Positions 46,445 through 54,736 of a DNA stretch of 64,000 nucleotides are shown here, one piece after another; position 1 is the first letter of the stretch, and each line of letters begins with the position of its first letter. The notes below the pieces were generated by a model, which was not told the origin of the DNA, did not search any database, and saw only the letters and a program-made list of their open reading frames with translations. Source of the DNA: Actinomycetota bacterium (GTDB lineage Bacteria > Actinomycetota > Geothermincolia > Geothermincolales > RBG-13-55-18); assembly GCA_014360655.1 (NCBI GenBank), contig JACIXC010000001.1, positions 81,173 to 145,172 of the forward strand. Reading direction: 5' to 3'. The translations under genes and the position numbers were made by a program.

Positions 46445-46966
46445 CTATTCCGAACCCGCCTCCTCCAGCACACCCACGAAGGGAAGATGGCGGTAACGTT
46501 CCGCGTGGTCCAGGCCGTAACCCACCACGAAGACCATGGGGATGTCAAAGCCGCAGTACTTTACCTCCAGGTCCACCTTACGCGCCTCCGGCTTGTTGAG
46601 CAAGGCGCATATCTCGAGCGAGGAGGGCTTTCTCTGCCGCAACATGTCCGCGATGTAACTCAGGGTGAGGCCGGTATCCACGATGTCCTCCACCAGGAGG
46701 ACATCCCTTCCCCCGATGTCCAGGTCGAGGTCCTTGACGATGCGCACCACCCCGGAGGACTTGGTGTCCTTGCCGTAGCTCGATACGGCGACGAAGTCCA
46801 CCTCCAGGGGAAGGTCGACCTGGCGTGTGAGGTCGGCCATGAAAACGAAGGCGCCCTTGAGCACCCCCACCATGACCAGGTCGCGGTCCCGGTAATCGCG
46901 GGTTATCTGCTCCGCCATCTCCCTTACCCGGGAATGGATCTCCTCCCGGGTGATGAGCGCCTTCAT
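46445..46966 (-). CDS. hpt: Hypoxanthine phosphoribosyltransferase
   Basis: 173 residues. Salvages hypoxanthine/guanine with PRPP. The PRPP loop is VLLVEDIVDTGLTLSYIAD; VGVLKGAFVFMADL and FVVGYGLDHAERYRHLPFVG are also typical. No Shine-Dalgarno precedes the ATG; instead a perfect TATAAT lies 6 nt before it, so the mRNA may be leaderless. It lies between the amidohydrolase and ftsH. Confidence 0.95.
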   Translation of the reverse strand: MKALITREEIHSRVREMAEQITRDYRDRDLVMVGVLKGAFVFMADLTRQVDLPLEVDFVAVSSYGKDTKSSGVVRIVKDLDLDIGGRDVLLVEDIVDTGLTLSYIADMLRQRKPSSLEICALLNKPEARKVDLEVKYCGFDIPMVFVVGYGLDHAERYRHLPFVGVLEEAGSE

Positions 46967-46972
46967 GCTTCG

Positions 46973-46978
46973 ATTATA
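46973..46978 (-). promoter_or_regulatory. Consensus -10 box giving a leaderless hpt mRNA
   Basis: The minus strand reads TATAAT, 6 nt before the hpt ATG. The geometry is identical to the box before the histidine kinase gene. No clear -35 box; the upstream sequence lies partly in the end of the amidohydrolase gene. Confidence 0.5.
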
Positions 46979-46993
46979 AAGGCGTGGGCCCTT

Positions 46994-47875
46994 TTATCCC
47001 AGCCCGCAGACGGCCTCGAAGTTGGCGTGGAAGATCATCTCCCGCTCGCGTTCGGACAGGGGCAGGGATTCTATCCGGCCCTTGATCCACCCGTAATCGT
47101 AATCCTCGCCCGGGCGCTGCTCGCCGTAAGGGCCGTCGGTGCCGTAGAGGCATTTTTCCGCTCCCAGGAAATCCACCGCCTTCCTCACGAGGTTGCGGTC
47201 CAGGTACGGGCTGGAAAGGTCGACGAAGAGGCCCTCCCTGTCCCTGATATAGGCCCACAGTTCCCTGTAATAGGGAATCCCGGCGTGGGCATAGACGATC
47301 CTCACGCCCCGGTATCTCTCCGGAAGCCTTCGGTAATCGCCGCTGCCCTTTCTCGAACCTAGGTGCACGAGCAGCGGACGCCCGTTGTCGCGGCACCATT
47401 CAGCCACCGGGTCCAGCTTCTCCACCGCGTAGCGGTGCCAGAAGGGATGGGCCTTGACCCCAACCATCCCCGGCCGCTCCATCCACCTCTCGATCTCCCG
47501 CACCGGGTCCCCGTCCGCTGCCGGGTTTACGAAGACCCAGCCGTAGAACCTGTCGGGGTATTTCTCAACCACCGCGGCCACCTCGGCGTTGTCCGGCCTT
47601 TCGATGATGCGGTACTTGTCCCAGAGGATATGAAAGTACCCCTTGCTGTCGATGAGAAAGGCGTGGTACATGAAGCGCCCCAGCGGGTTCAGATAGAGAA
47701 GGTTGTACCTGAGGAACGCGTTGCTCAGGCGTTTCACCCTGTTGCGCAGGGTGAAGGGCTCGACCATGGTAGCGATGAGGGCCGTCCTGTCGATGCCATG
47801 CCTGTCCATGGCGGCGAGCATCCTCTCCGCGGGAAACATCTCGGCGTCGTAATGCATGTGGCAATCGATGATCAT
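46994..47875 (-). CDS. Amidohydrolase-2 family metal-dependent hydrolase
   Basis: 293 residues. TIM-barrel amidohydrolase: the metal motif is DCHMHYD near the N-terminus (H-x-H), then VGVKAHPFWHRY, RPLLVHLGSRKGSG, IVYAHAGIPYYRELW and the terminal catalytic aspartate in LYGTDGPYG. Members include decarboxylases and lactone or amide hydrolases; the substrate cannot be told. The ATG at 47875 is preferred to the ATG at 47923, because the latter is only 3 nt from a TATAAT that is probably its own -10 box. It separates tilS from hpt, which are usually adjacent. Confidence 0.85.
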   Translation of the reverse strand: MIIDCHMHYDAEMFPAERMLAAMDRHGIDRTALIATMVEPFTLRNRVKRLSNAFLRYNLLYLNPLGRFMYHAFLIDSKGYFHILWDKYRIIERPDNAEVAAVVEKYPDRFYGWVFVNPAADGDPVREIERWMERPGMVGVKAHPFWHRYAVEKLDPVAEWCRDNGRPLLVHLGSRKGSGDYRRLPERYRGVRIVYAHAGIPYYRELWAYIRDREGLFVDLSSPYLDRNLVRKAVDFLGAEKCLYGTDGPYGEQRPGEDYDYGWIKGRIESLPLSEREREMIFHANFEAVCGLG

Positions 47876-47926
47876 CGCGCACCCCTTTCCGGATACCTCT
47901 CGGCCGTGCCGTCTCCTCCACATAGA

Positions 47927-47959
47927 ATTATATCCCCACGAAATGAAATTATCCCCACG
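47927..47959 (-). promoter_or_regulatory. Promoter region with direct repeats upstream of the amidohydrolase
   Basis: The minus strand has TATAAT at 47927-47932. The 10-mer CGTGGGGATA occurs twice, at 47931-47940 and 47950-47959, 19 nt apart, so the repeat overlaps the -10 box. This looks like a binding site for a regulator, but no regulator is identified. Confidence 0.45.
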
Positions 47960-48011
47960 GCAAGAAGCGGGGTCAGCCCGCTTTCATGCCTGCCCCGACG
48001 CCCCGGCCCCC

Positions 48012-49427
48012 TCACTTGGAAGCGGCTTCTATGCGTATCACGGCCAGACGCCGCGTGTCGCCGGTGACCTTGAAGCGGTCGTCGATGCGATGGCCGATCA
48101 CCCAGGCGATGCCGCGTCCGCATTCCAGCACCCGCACGCGGCCCCTCGCGCCGCGCGGCACCTTGCAGTCCACCAGGAAATCCTGCAGCTTGCGCATGCC
48201 CGGGGCCCCCAGGGGATGAAAGCGGTCCCCCGGCCTCACGCATCTCACCTTGAGGGGGAAGGAAAGGAGGTCGGCGTCCAGGACTGCGGTCAGGCGTTCC
48301 TCTCTCCCGGGCAGGCGGGGCGGGCCGCTGCGCGGCCTTACGGTAAGGTGCAGTTCCGCGCCCTCTTCCGGCAAGGGATAACGCCCCTCGCCCGTGACGA
48401 GCAACTCGCCCGGCGCCGTTCCTCCCGTCGCCGGCTCCGTGACTTCCCGATCGGCCAGCACCAGGCGTCCGTACTCGCGCCGCAACACCTTGTCGCCTCC
48501 CACGTCAAGGGAGGCGCAGCCGCCGGCCGCCCCCGCAAGCTCCGTGATATTTTCCATAATATGGCAATCAGGCTCCACGCCGGCGCGCCGCAGCAATCGG
48601 GCCAGGACCTGTCTCCGTACGGCGGGGTGAAGGGAGAGCAGGGGCTCGAGCGCGACCTCCACGCCCTGCCTGCTCTCCACGAGCAGCTCTCCCTCCGCCT
48701 CCACCGCGAGGCCTTCGAGGAGCTCGCCCACCTCGCGCAGCGCCTCGGCCTCGCGCAGGAGCACCCGCCTCACCGCCGGGTATCTCTCCTCCAGGAACGG
48801 CAGGAGCACATGCCTCACGTAGTTGCGGGGTACGGCAAGATCGCGGTTGGTGGGATCCTGCAACGGCGTGAAGGGCAGGAAGGGAACGTAAGCCTCGATC
48901 TCCCGCCTCCAGACCTCGATCAGTGGCCGGATATAGCGGTCCCGCCGCGGAGGTATGCCGCCCAGCCCCCCGGGGCCCGCGCCCGCGAAAAGGCGCAGGA
49001 GCACGGTCTCCACGCGGTCGTCCGCGGTATGGCCGGTGGCCAGGCCCTGCGCTCCCGTGCGCTCCATCTCCCTTGCGAAGGCGCGGTAACGCGCCTCGCG
49101 CGCGGCTTCCTCGGGGCTCATGCCACTCTCCCGCGCCGGCACGTCCACCTTCTCCGCGTGGAATGGGAGCCGGTAACGCGCGGCCACCTCCTCCACGAAA
49201 GCGGCCTCCTCACCGGACCGCGGGCGCAGGCCGTGGTCAACGTGCAGAACGGTGAGGGTCACACCCTCCAGCGGGGCGAGCTCGTTCAGCACGTCGAGGA
49301 GCACCAGGGAGTCGGCCCCACCGGACACGGCCACCACCACCCGGTCGCCTGGCCGCAACATGGACCAGCGGCGCAGCGTCATGCTCACCCTGTGTATGAC
49401 GGCGAAACGCTCTTTCTCCCAGCGCAA
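48012..49427 (-). CDS. tilS: tRNA(Ile)-lysidine synthase
   Basis: 471 residues. Adds lysine to the wobble C34 of tRNA-Ile (CAU), changing it to read AUA. The PP-loop is VVVAVSGGADSLVLLD; LHVDHGLRPRSGEEAAFVEE, GLATGHTADDRVETVLLRL and RPLI follow, with a C-terminal TilS domain (MRKLQDFLVDCKVPRGARGR). The frame is open to 49487; the TTG at 49427 is chosen because GGAGG lies 6 nt upstream and the family N-terminus fits. No Shine-Dalgarno-supported ATG is available nearby. Confidence 0.93.
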   Translation of the reverse strand: MRWEKERFAVIHRVSMTLRRWSMLRPGDRVVVAVSGGADSLVLLDVLNELAPLEGVTLTVLHVDHGLRPRSGEEAAFVEEVAARYRLPFHAEKVDVPARESGMSPEEAAREARYRAFAREMERTGAQGLATGHTADDRVETVLLRLFAGAGPGGLGGIPPRRDRYIRPLIEVWRREIEAYVPFLPFTPLQDPTNRDLAVPRNYVRHVLLPFLEERYPAVRRVLLREAEALREVGELLEGLAVEAEGELLVESRQGVEVALEPLLSLHPAVRRQVLARLLRRAGVEPDCHIMENITELAGAAGGCASLDVGGDKVLRREYGRLVLADREVTEPATGGTAPGELLVTGEGRYPLPEEGAELHLTVRPRSGPPRLPGREERLTAVLDADLLSFPLKVRCVRPGDRFHPLGAPGMRKLQDFLVDCKVPRGARGRVRVLECGRGIAWVIGHRIDDRFKVTGDTRRLAVIRIEAASK

Positions 49428-49870
49428 GGTCCGCCTCCCATCCCCCGTTCCGCTCGGCCGGCCCCGCAGGGCAACCCGCGGGGGCAAACCGCCTCGCGTG
49501 AAGAACGGGGCGCCCCGCAGGCCGGTCCCGCGACGCGGGCCCCCGGCGACAGCGGTGAGCCGCCCTCCGTTCCCTCACGTACTCCGTTCATTTATGTAGC
49601 CCGCCCCCTTACGTGGACTGTCCCCTTACGCCCCCTTGCGTAGACTGTCTCCTTATCGCTCAGTCAAGGTGTTCTCTTGTCAACAATTATTATCCCATTA
49701 TCCCATTACCTCACCATGCGTTCGTGATCTTCCGATCATCCTCATCAGAACGTCATCAGAACGCGACGCAGTCCGCGTACCAGGGGCCGCACGCCCGATA
49801 CCCGGCGCCACGAAGGGGTTTTCTCGAAACGGTGACGGGGAGGCGACCGCCGTCGGTTACCGCGGCCGGC
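49428..49870. other. Intergenic region with a short tandem repeat
   Basis: 443 bp between the CapA-like gene and tilS. It contains the tandem repeat at 49604-49658 and an AT-richer stretch (49675-49745) that could hold the tilS promoter. No supportable gene is seen. Confidence 0.5.
49604..49658. repeat. Two tandem ~27-bp direct repeats
   Basis: Imperfect copies at 49604-49630 and 49631-49658 share the pattern CCCCCTT-x-CGT-x-GACTGTC-x-CCTTA. The core of the first copy, GGACTGTCC, is a near-palindrome. Similar GGACAGTCC strings occur in REP-like elements of other bacteria; that link is a suggestion from memory, not shown here. Confidence 0.55.
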
Positions 49871-51052
49871 TCAGTTCCCGCTCCCCATCATGAGAACGGC
49901 GGAACCGGCACGCCCGGCAACGCGAAGGGGCATCCCGGGAGAGGCCGCCATGAATGCGGCGAGGAAGCCCTCCGCCTCCTCGCGCGGCAGCAGGCGGGGC
50001 CTGCCGTCCTCGACCAGCAGGGGTTGGATCTCCACGCCCGCCAGCTCCCCTCCCGAGAAACGACAACCCAGCAGTATCCCCCTTTTCCCCTCCTCGCTCC
50101 GGGGCGAGAACACCAGGTTTCCCAGGGAATAGAAGACGGGGGTTCCCTCGACCATCTCCGCTCCCTGCACCAGGTGGGGGTGGCATCCCACCACCAGGTC
50201 GGCGCCCGCTCCCGCGCACAGCTCCGCCAGTTCCCTCTGTCGAGGACTCACCTCCGCGCAACCCACCTCGCCCCAGTGGAGGAAGACCACGACGTAGGGG
50301 TTCTCCGCGACCGCCCTCGCGACCGCCTCACTTACGCGGGCGGGATCCGCGCAGGCTATCCCCGGCGTGGATTCACCCGCGCCGTAGGAAGCCGGCGCCA
50401 CGTCGCAGAAGGCAAGGAGGGCGAGGCGCGTGCCGTCCTTTCCCTTCAGCACCAGGGGCTGCTCGGCCGCCTGCAACGATGGCCCCGCTCCCACCGAGGA
50501 GACCCCCACCCCGTGCAGTATGTTCAAGGTCTGCTCGAGCCCGGGGGAACCGTAGTCCATGACATGGTCGTTGGCCAGGCACACCGCGTCCACCCCGGCT
50601 TCCGCCATGGGGGGCGCGCAGGCGGCATCGCCGCGCATGAAGCTCGCGTCCTGGTCGGGGTTGGCCTGTCCCGGGCGGCACAGCGGCCCTTCCAGGTTGA
50701 CCACCGTGAAATCGTAGTCCCGCAGCAGTGACGATATCCCCTCCCACGGGTAGGCTTCCCGCCCTCCCGCCACGAGGTCCTCCACCCCCAGGCAGAAAGC
50801 AACATCACCCCCCAGCGCCAGGGTGATACTTCCCGGGGCCGCCGTATCCTCCCCGGTCCCGTCCGGCTCCTGCGGCAGCGCCACCTGTCCCCGGGTCACG
50901 GTCTCCCCTCCCCCCTCCTTCCGGGAGGTGGCCATGAAAACGAGGAAAACGAGGAGGAACAGGCACAAACAGGAAGTGGCGAGAAAGACCGCCTGCCTGC
51001 GGGCTATGCGCCTCTGCAACCGGCTCCTGGCCGTCCTCCTCCCCGCCGTCAA
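49871..51052 (-). CDS. CapA-family metallophosphatase-like membrane protein
   Basis: 393 residues. A basic N-terminus and one membrane helix (about 21-42) anchor an extracytoplasmic domain. CapA/PgsA signatures: LALGGDVAFCLGVEDL, TVVNLEGPL, CLANDHVMDYG, YVVVFLHWGEV and CHPHLVQGAEMVEGTPVFYS. In Bacillus the family acts in poly-gamma-glutamate anchoring or synthesis; many members have unknown roles. No pgsB/C partners are present, so a capsule role is not supported here. The TTG start at 51052 has GGAG 6 nt upstream. It follows cobQ by about 235 nt, and the two may be unrelated. Confidence 0.85.
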   Translation of the reverse strand: MTAGRRTARSRLQRRIARRQAVFLATSCLCLFLLVFLVFMATSRKEGGGETVTRGQVALPQEPDGTGEDTAAPGSITLALGGDVAFCLGVEDLVAGGREAYPWEGISSLLRDYDFTVVNLEGPLCRPGQANPDQDASFMRGDAACAPPMAEAGVDAVCLANDHVMDYGSPGLEQTLNILHGVGVSSVGAGPSLQAAEQPLVLKGKDGTRLALLAFCDVAPASYGAGESTPGIACADPARVSEAVARAVAENPYVVVFLHWGEVGCAEVSPRQRELAELCAGAGADLVVGCHPHLVQGAEMVEGTPVFYSLGNLVFSPRSEEGKRGILLGCRFSGGELAGVEIQPLLVEDGRPRLLPREEAEGFLAAFMAASPGMPLRVAGRAGSAVLMMGSGN

Positions 51053-51287
51053 CCCTCGCTCCCTTCTCCCGCCGGCCCGCCCGGCCCTTTCCCCACTACG
51101 CCAGTCCGCTTACGGGACCGCGAAAGGCCGCCTTCCCCATCAATGATAACGCAAAACCGCCTCCTTTTTCCCGTGGGAGCCTCCCCTGGGATGCTTCCCC
51201 GGCGGGGCTTCCCCGCCATGGATTCCCCCTGGATGCGGCCCGCGGAAGATCCCCCACGGGGGCGGCCCCGCCCGCGTGCTACTGACT

Positions 51288-52922
51288 TCACTGCCGGCGG
51301 GCGCCCCGCCGCACCGACCTCCCCGCGCCACGGCCGGGCCTTTCCATTCCCAGCATGGAGTAGATCCCGTCCACGTCCAGCGCCGCGCGCACCTCGTCGG
51401 CCAGGAGGTCGAGCTGTCCTTCCCGCTGCCGCGACCAGTCCTCCCCCACGCCCACGGGCTCCATCCCCCTCCTCCCGCGCAGGAAGTCGAGGAAGGCCTC
51501 TCTCAGGAAGCGGTTCTCGAAGAGCCCGTGCAGGTAGCAGCCGAAAACCGGGAGTTCCCCGTGCACCGCCCCATCCTCCACCCGTGCCGCCGAGCCGCCG
51601 CGCTCCACGATGAGGAGGGGCGCCTCGCCTTCCACGCGTGTACGCCCCATGTGGATCTCGTACCCGTAAAGCGGCGGCCGCGAGGGGCCCAATCCCAGCC
51701 ATGGCACCTCCTTCCTCGCCACCGCCTTCACGAGGTGCGTGCTCTTGCGGCGCGCCATCACCGTATCCACGGGCAGCAGGCCCAGTCCCTCCCTGCGCGC
51801 GGCATTTCCTTCCACTCCACCGGGATCGCTGATGCTTCTCCCCAGCATCTGGTAACCACCGCAGATGCCCACCACGGGGACCCTCCAGGAGGCCAGGCGC
51901 ACCGTCGCCGCGGCCAGGCCGCTCTCCTCGAGGAAGGAGAGGTCGCTCGCGGTGTCCTTGCTGCCCGGGATGACGACGGCATCGGGGACTCCCAGGTCGG
52001 AAGCGCGCGCCACGTAGCGCACCCTGACGCCGGTTTCCGCCTCCAGCGGCTGGAAATCCGTGGTATTAGAAATATACGGCAACCTCAGCACGGCGATATC
52101 CAGGCAGCCGGGTCCCTCCTCCCGGCCCGCTCCGCGGCGACGCGCGGCCTCCACTGCGACGGAGTCCTCCTCTTCGAGGGCGAGGTCCTCGAGGTAGGGT
52201 ATGACCCCGAGCACGGCCTTGCCGGTCCTTTCCTCCAGCCAGCGCAGGCCGTCTCCCAGGAATTCCCTCTCGCCGCGGAACTTGTTTATCACCAGCCCGC
52301 GCACCAGTTCCCTCTCCCACGGCTCCAGGAGCTCCAGGGTCCCCACCAGGGAGGCGAACACCCCGCCGCGATCGATATCCCCCACCAGTATCACCGGCGC
52401 GTCGGCCTCCCTGGCCATGTGCATGTTGGCGATATCCCCCTCTTTCAGGTTCACCTCGGCCGGGCTGCCCGCCCCCTCCATGACCACGATGTCATGCGTT
52501 GCGCGCAGCCTCCCGAGCGCCGCGAGGACGCGGGGGAGGAGATCCCGCACCCGCTCACGGTAAGCCATCGCGTCGAGGTGACCCACGGCCCTGCCCTCGA
52601 GGACCACCTGTACCCGCCCCCCGGAGGCGGGCTTGAGCAGGAGGGGGTTCATGTCGGTATGGGGGCGCACGCCGGCCGCCTGCGCCTGCAGCACCTGGGC
52701 CCTCCCCATCTCCCCTCCCTCATCCGTGACGTACGAATTGAGGGACATGTTCTGGGACTTGAAGGGCGCCACCCGCCACCCGTCCCGGGCGAAGATGCGG
52801 CACAGTGCCGCCACCAGCACGCTCTTTCCCACGTGGGAGGAGGTCCCCTGGACCATCAGGCAACGCGCCGCAAGACGTTTCCCGTCCAACCTTTCCCCTT
52901 GGCCATTACCGGCTCTTACCAT
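51288..52922 (-). CDS. cobQ: Cobyric acid synthase (glutamine-dependent amidase)
   Basis: 544 residues. Amidates four peripheral carboxylates of adenosyl-cobyrinate a,c-diamide using glutamine. N-terminal P-loop region MVQGTSSHVGKSVLVAALCR, then FKSQNMSLNSYVT and VMEGAGSPAEVNL; the C-terminal glutamine amidotransferase domain has the nucleophilic cysteine in VGICGGYQMLG and the histidine in LHGLFEN. Because no earlier ring-synthesis genes are present, it may act on imported incomplete corrinoids, or the rest of the pathway may be elsewhere. The start is uncertain: ATG at 52922 has a weak site, and a TTG at 52889 has AAGGGG 5 nt before it. Confidence 0.95.
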   Translation of the reverse strand: MVRAGNGQGERLDGKRLAARCLMVQGTSSHVGKSVLVAALCRIFARDGWRVAPFKSQNMSLNSYVTDEGGEMGRAQVLQAQAAGVRPHTDMNPLLLKPASGGRVQVVLEGRAVGHLDAMAYRERVRDLLPRVLAALGRLRATHDIVVMEGAGSPAEVNLKEGDIANMHMAREADAPVILVGDIDRGGVFASLVGTLELLEPWERELVRGLVINKFRGEREFLGDGLRWLEERTGKAVLGVIPYLEDLALEEEDSVAVEAARRRGAGREEGPGCLDIAVLRLPYISNTTDFQPLEAETGVRVRYVARASDLGVPDAVVIPGSKDTASDLSFLEESGLAAATVRLASWRVPVVGICGGYQMLGRSISDPGGVEGNAARREGLGLLPVDTVMARRKSTHLVKAVARKEVPWLGLGPSRPPLYGYEIHMGRTRVEGEAPLLIVERGGSAARVEDGAVHGELPVFGCYLHGLFENRFLREAFLDFLRGRRGMEPVGVGEDWSRQREGQLDLLADEVRAALDVDGIYSMLGMERPGRGAGRSVRRGARRQ

Positions 52923-53079
52923 GTACTACCCGCCATTATCCGGCGCCGTCGGCAGCTGCCGTCATCCTTCGCGGCGAAAGCGGCGCCGCCGGCTTCCCCG
53001 CCTCGAAAAACGCCCTTCGGGTAAACGCCCTTCGTCGTCCTGGCTTCCGCTCATACGACGTCCGAACGGTCGCACCCGG

Positions 53080-54411
53080 CTATTCCCCTTCCCCGCCGTC
53101 CTTTTCGCCATCGCTCGCTCCCCTTCCCGCGCCGGCTCCCCCGATGGGGTCACTTTCCACGCGCATGAGCGCCTCGGCGAGCGCGCCCCTGTCCCGCAAC
53201 TCCACAGCGCCTTCCTCCACCAGGCGCCGGTACGCCCGCGAGGCCGCGCCTCCCGTGTGGTCCCGCTCCGCGATGGGCGTGGGGGAGTAGAGGAAGACCT
53301 TCTTCCCCCAGAGCAGCGCCTGCAGGGCGGCCTCCAGGTTGACCAGGTTGCCGGGCCCCACGTGCAGGTCGGTGACCACCACCGCGTCCGCCTCCCGCAT
53401 CGCCTCCAGGTTCGCCGCATGCGCCTCCTGGGAAATGCGGGAGAAGGGCGCCTCGGTGACCAGGCGCAAGCCCAGGGCCCTCCCCACCTCCTCGTCCCCG
53501 TCCCCCAGGTTGAGGACCCCGGCGGAGACGTAGCATCCCGCCTCCAGCAGCTCCCGCATGAGGGAGGCGCCGCTCGCACCCCCGCAGACCAGGTGCACGC
53601 GCGGGCCGGTGAAGCGGGCGCCCTCGGAGACGGGCAGGAAGATGACGTGGGGCTTCTCGGTGACCGCGTGCCGGGTGACGATGGCCTCCACCCCGAAGAC
53701 CTCCCTGAGGTTGGCGGGGGTGAGCACCTCGGCCGGCGTTCCGCGCGCGAACTCCCTGCCGCGGCGCAGGATGATCAATTCCCGGCAGTACTGCGAGGCC
53801 AGGTTGACGTCGTGCATGACCATGATCACGGCCAGGCCCTCCTCGCACATGGCGGCGAGCAAAGCGAGTAGGGAGAGCTGGTGGTTGATGTCCAGGTGCT
53901 GGGTGGGCTCGTCCAGGAGCAACAAGCCGGTCTCCTGGGCCAGGGCCTGGGCGATGACCACACGCTGGCGTTCCCCTCCCGAGAGCTCGGTCACGGGGCG
54001 GTCCGCGAGGTGCCAGACGTTGGCCCTCTCCATGGCCAGCCTGGCCGCCTCAAGGTCGCGGGGCCCGACGCCCTGCAGGCGCCCCAGGTGGGGATTCCGC
54101 CCCATGAGCACCACCTCCAGGGCGGTGAAGGCGAAGGAGACGTTCGCTTCCTGGGGGACCATGGCCAGGTCCCTGGCCACGCTCTTCGCCGGCAGGGAAT
54201 AGATGTCCTCTCCCCCCAGGAGCACCATCCCCTCCCTCGGCCGCAGGGCGCGGGAAAGCGCCCTGAGGAAGCTGGTCTTCCCCGAGCCGTTGGGCCCCAG
54301 GATGCCGATGAAATCCCCGGACCGCACCGTCAGGTCGAGGCCGTCCACCACGTCCTCTCCGCCGTAGGCGGCGTGCACCTCCCGCGCTTCCAGGGTCTTC
54401 CATGCGCGCAA
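53080..54411 (-). CDS. btuD: Corrinoid/iron-type ABC transporter ATPase with extra C-terminal domain
   Basis: 443 residues, about 170 longer than usual. Residues 1-255 are a FecE/BtuD-like ATPase: Walker A GPNGSGKT, Q-loop, signature LSGGERQRV, Walker B GLLLLDEPTQHLD and H-loop VMHDV. Residues about 270-420 form a second Rossmann-like domain (VHLVCGGASGASLMRELLEA, ADAVVVTDLHVGPGNLVNLE, ALLWGKKVFLYSPTPIAERD), then a low-complexity acidic tail. The TTG at 54411 has AGGAGG 7 nt upstream. It works with btuC and btuF just upstream; corrinoid specificity is inferred from the surrounding cob genes. Confidence 0.88.
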   Translation of the reverse strand: MRAWKTLEAREVHAAYGGEDVVDGLDLTVRSGDFIGILGPNGSGKTSFLRALSRALRPREGMVLLGGEDIYSLPAKSVARDLAMVPQEANVSFAFTALEVVLMGRNPHLGRLQGVGPRDLEAARLAMERANVWHLADRPVTELSGGERQRVVIAQALAQETGLLLLDEPTQHLDINHQLSLLALLAAMCEEGLAVIMVMHDVNLASQYCRELIILRRGREFARGTPAEVLTPANLREVFGVEAIVTRHAVTEKPHVIFLPVSEGARFTGPRVHLVCGGASGASLMRELLEAGCYVSAGVLNLGDGDEEVGRALGLRLVTEAPFSRISQEAHAANLEAMREADAVVVTDLHVGPGNLVNLEAALQALLWGKKVFLYSPTPIAERDHTGGAASRAYRRLVEEGAVELRDRGALAEALMRVESDPIGGAGAGRGASDGEKDGGEGE

Positions 54412-54736
54412 AAGAGGACCTCCTCGCTATCTCCTTGCCCGCGCCAGGCCCGCTCGGCCCTCCGCGGTCCCCGCGCTCCGGCGGCCAAAGCGTCTCCCGC
54501 GAAACCCGCCGGATGATCCTCCTCCCGGGCCCCCTTCTTGCTTCTTCCCGTCACCTTCGCGATGCATCCTCTTCCCGACTCCTTCCAACGTCTTCCTTTT
54601 CCCGCCTCGTCCCCATTCACCGTCTCAGCCGGGCGGCCCCTGATGGTTCCCGCCTTGAGACGCCTTTTCCCCGCCCCGCGCACGCGGTCTTTTCCCCGCC
54701 CCGCGCACGCGCAGCATCCTTAACTCCTTCATTCCA

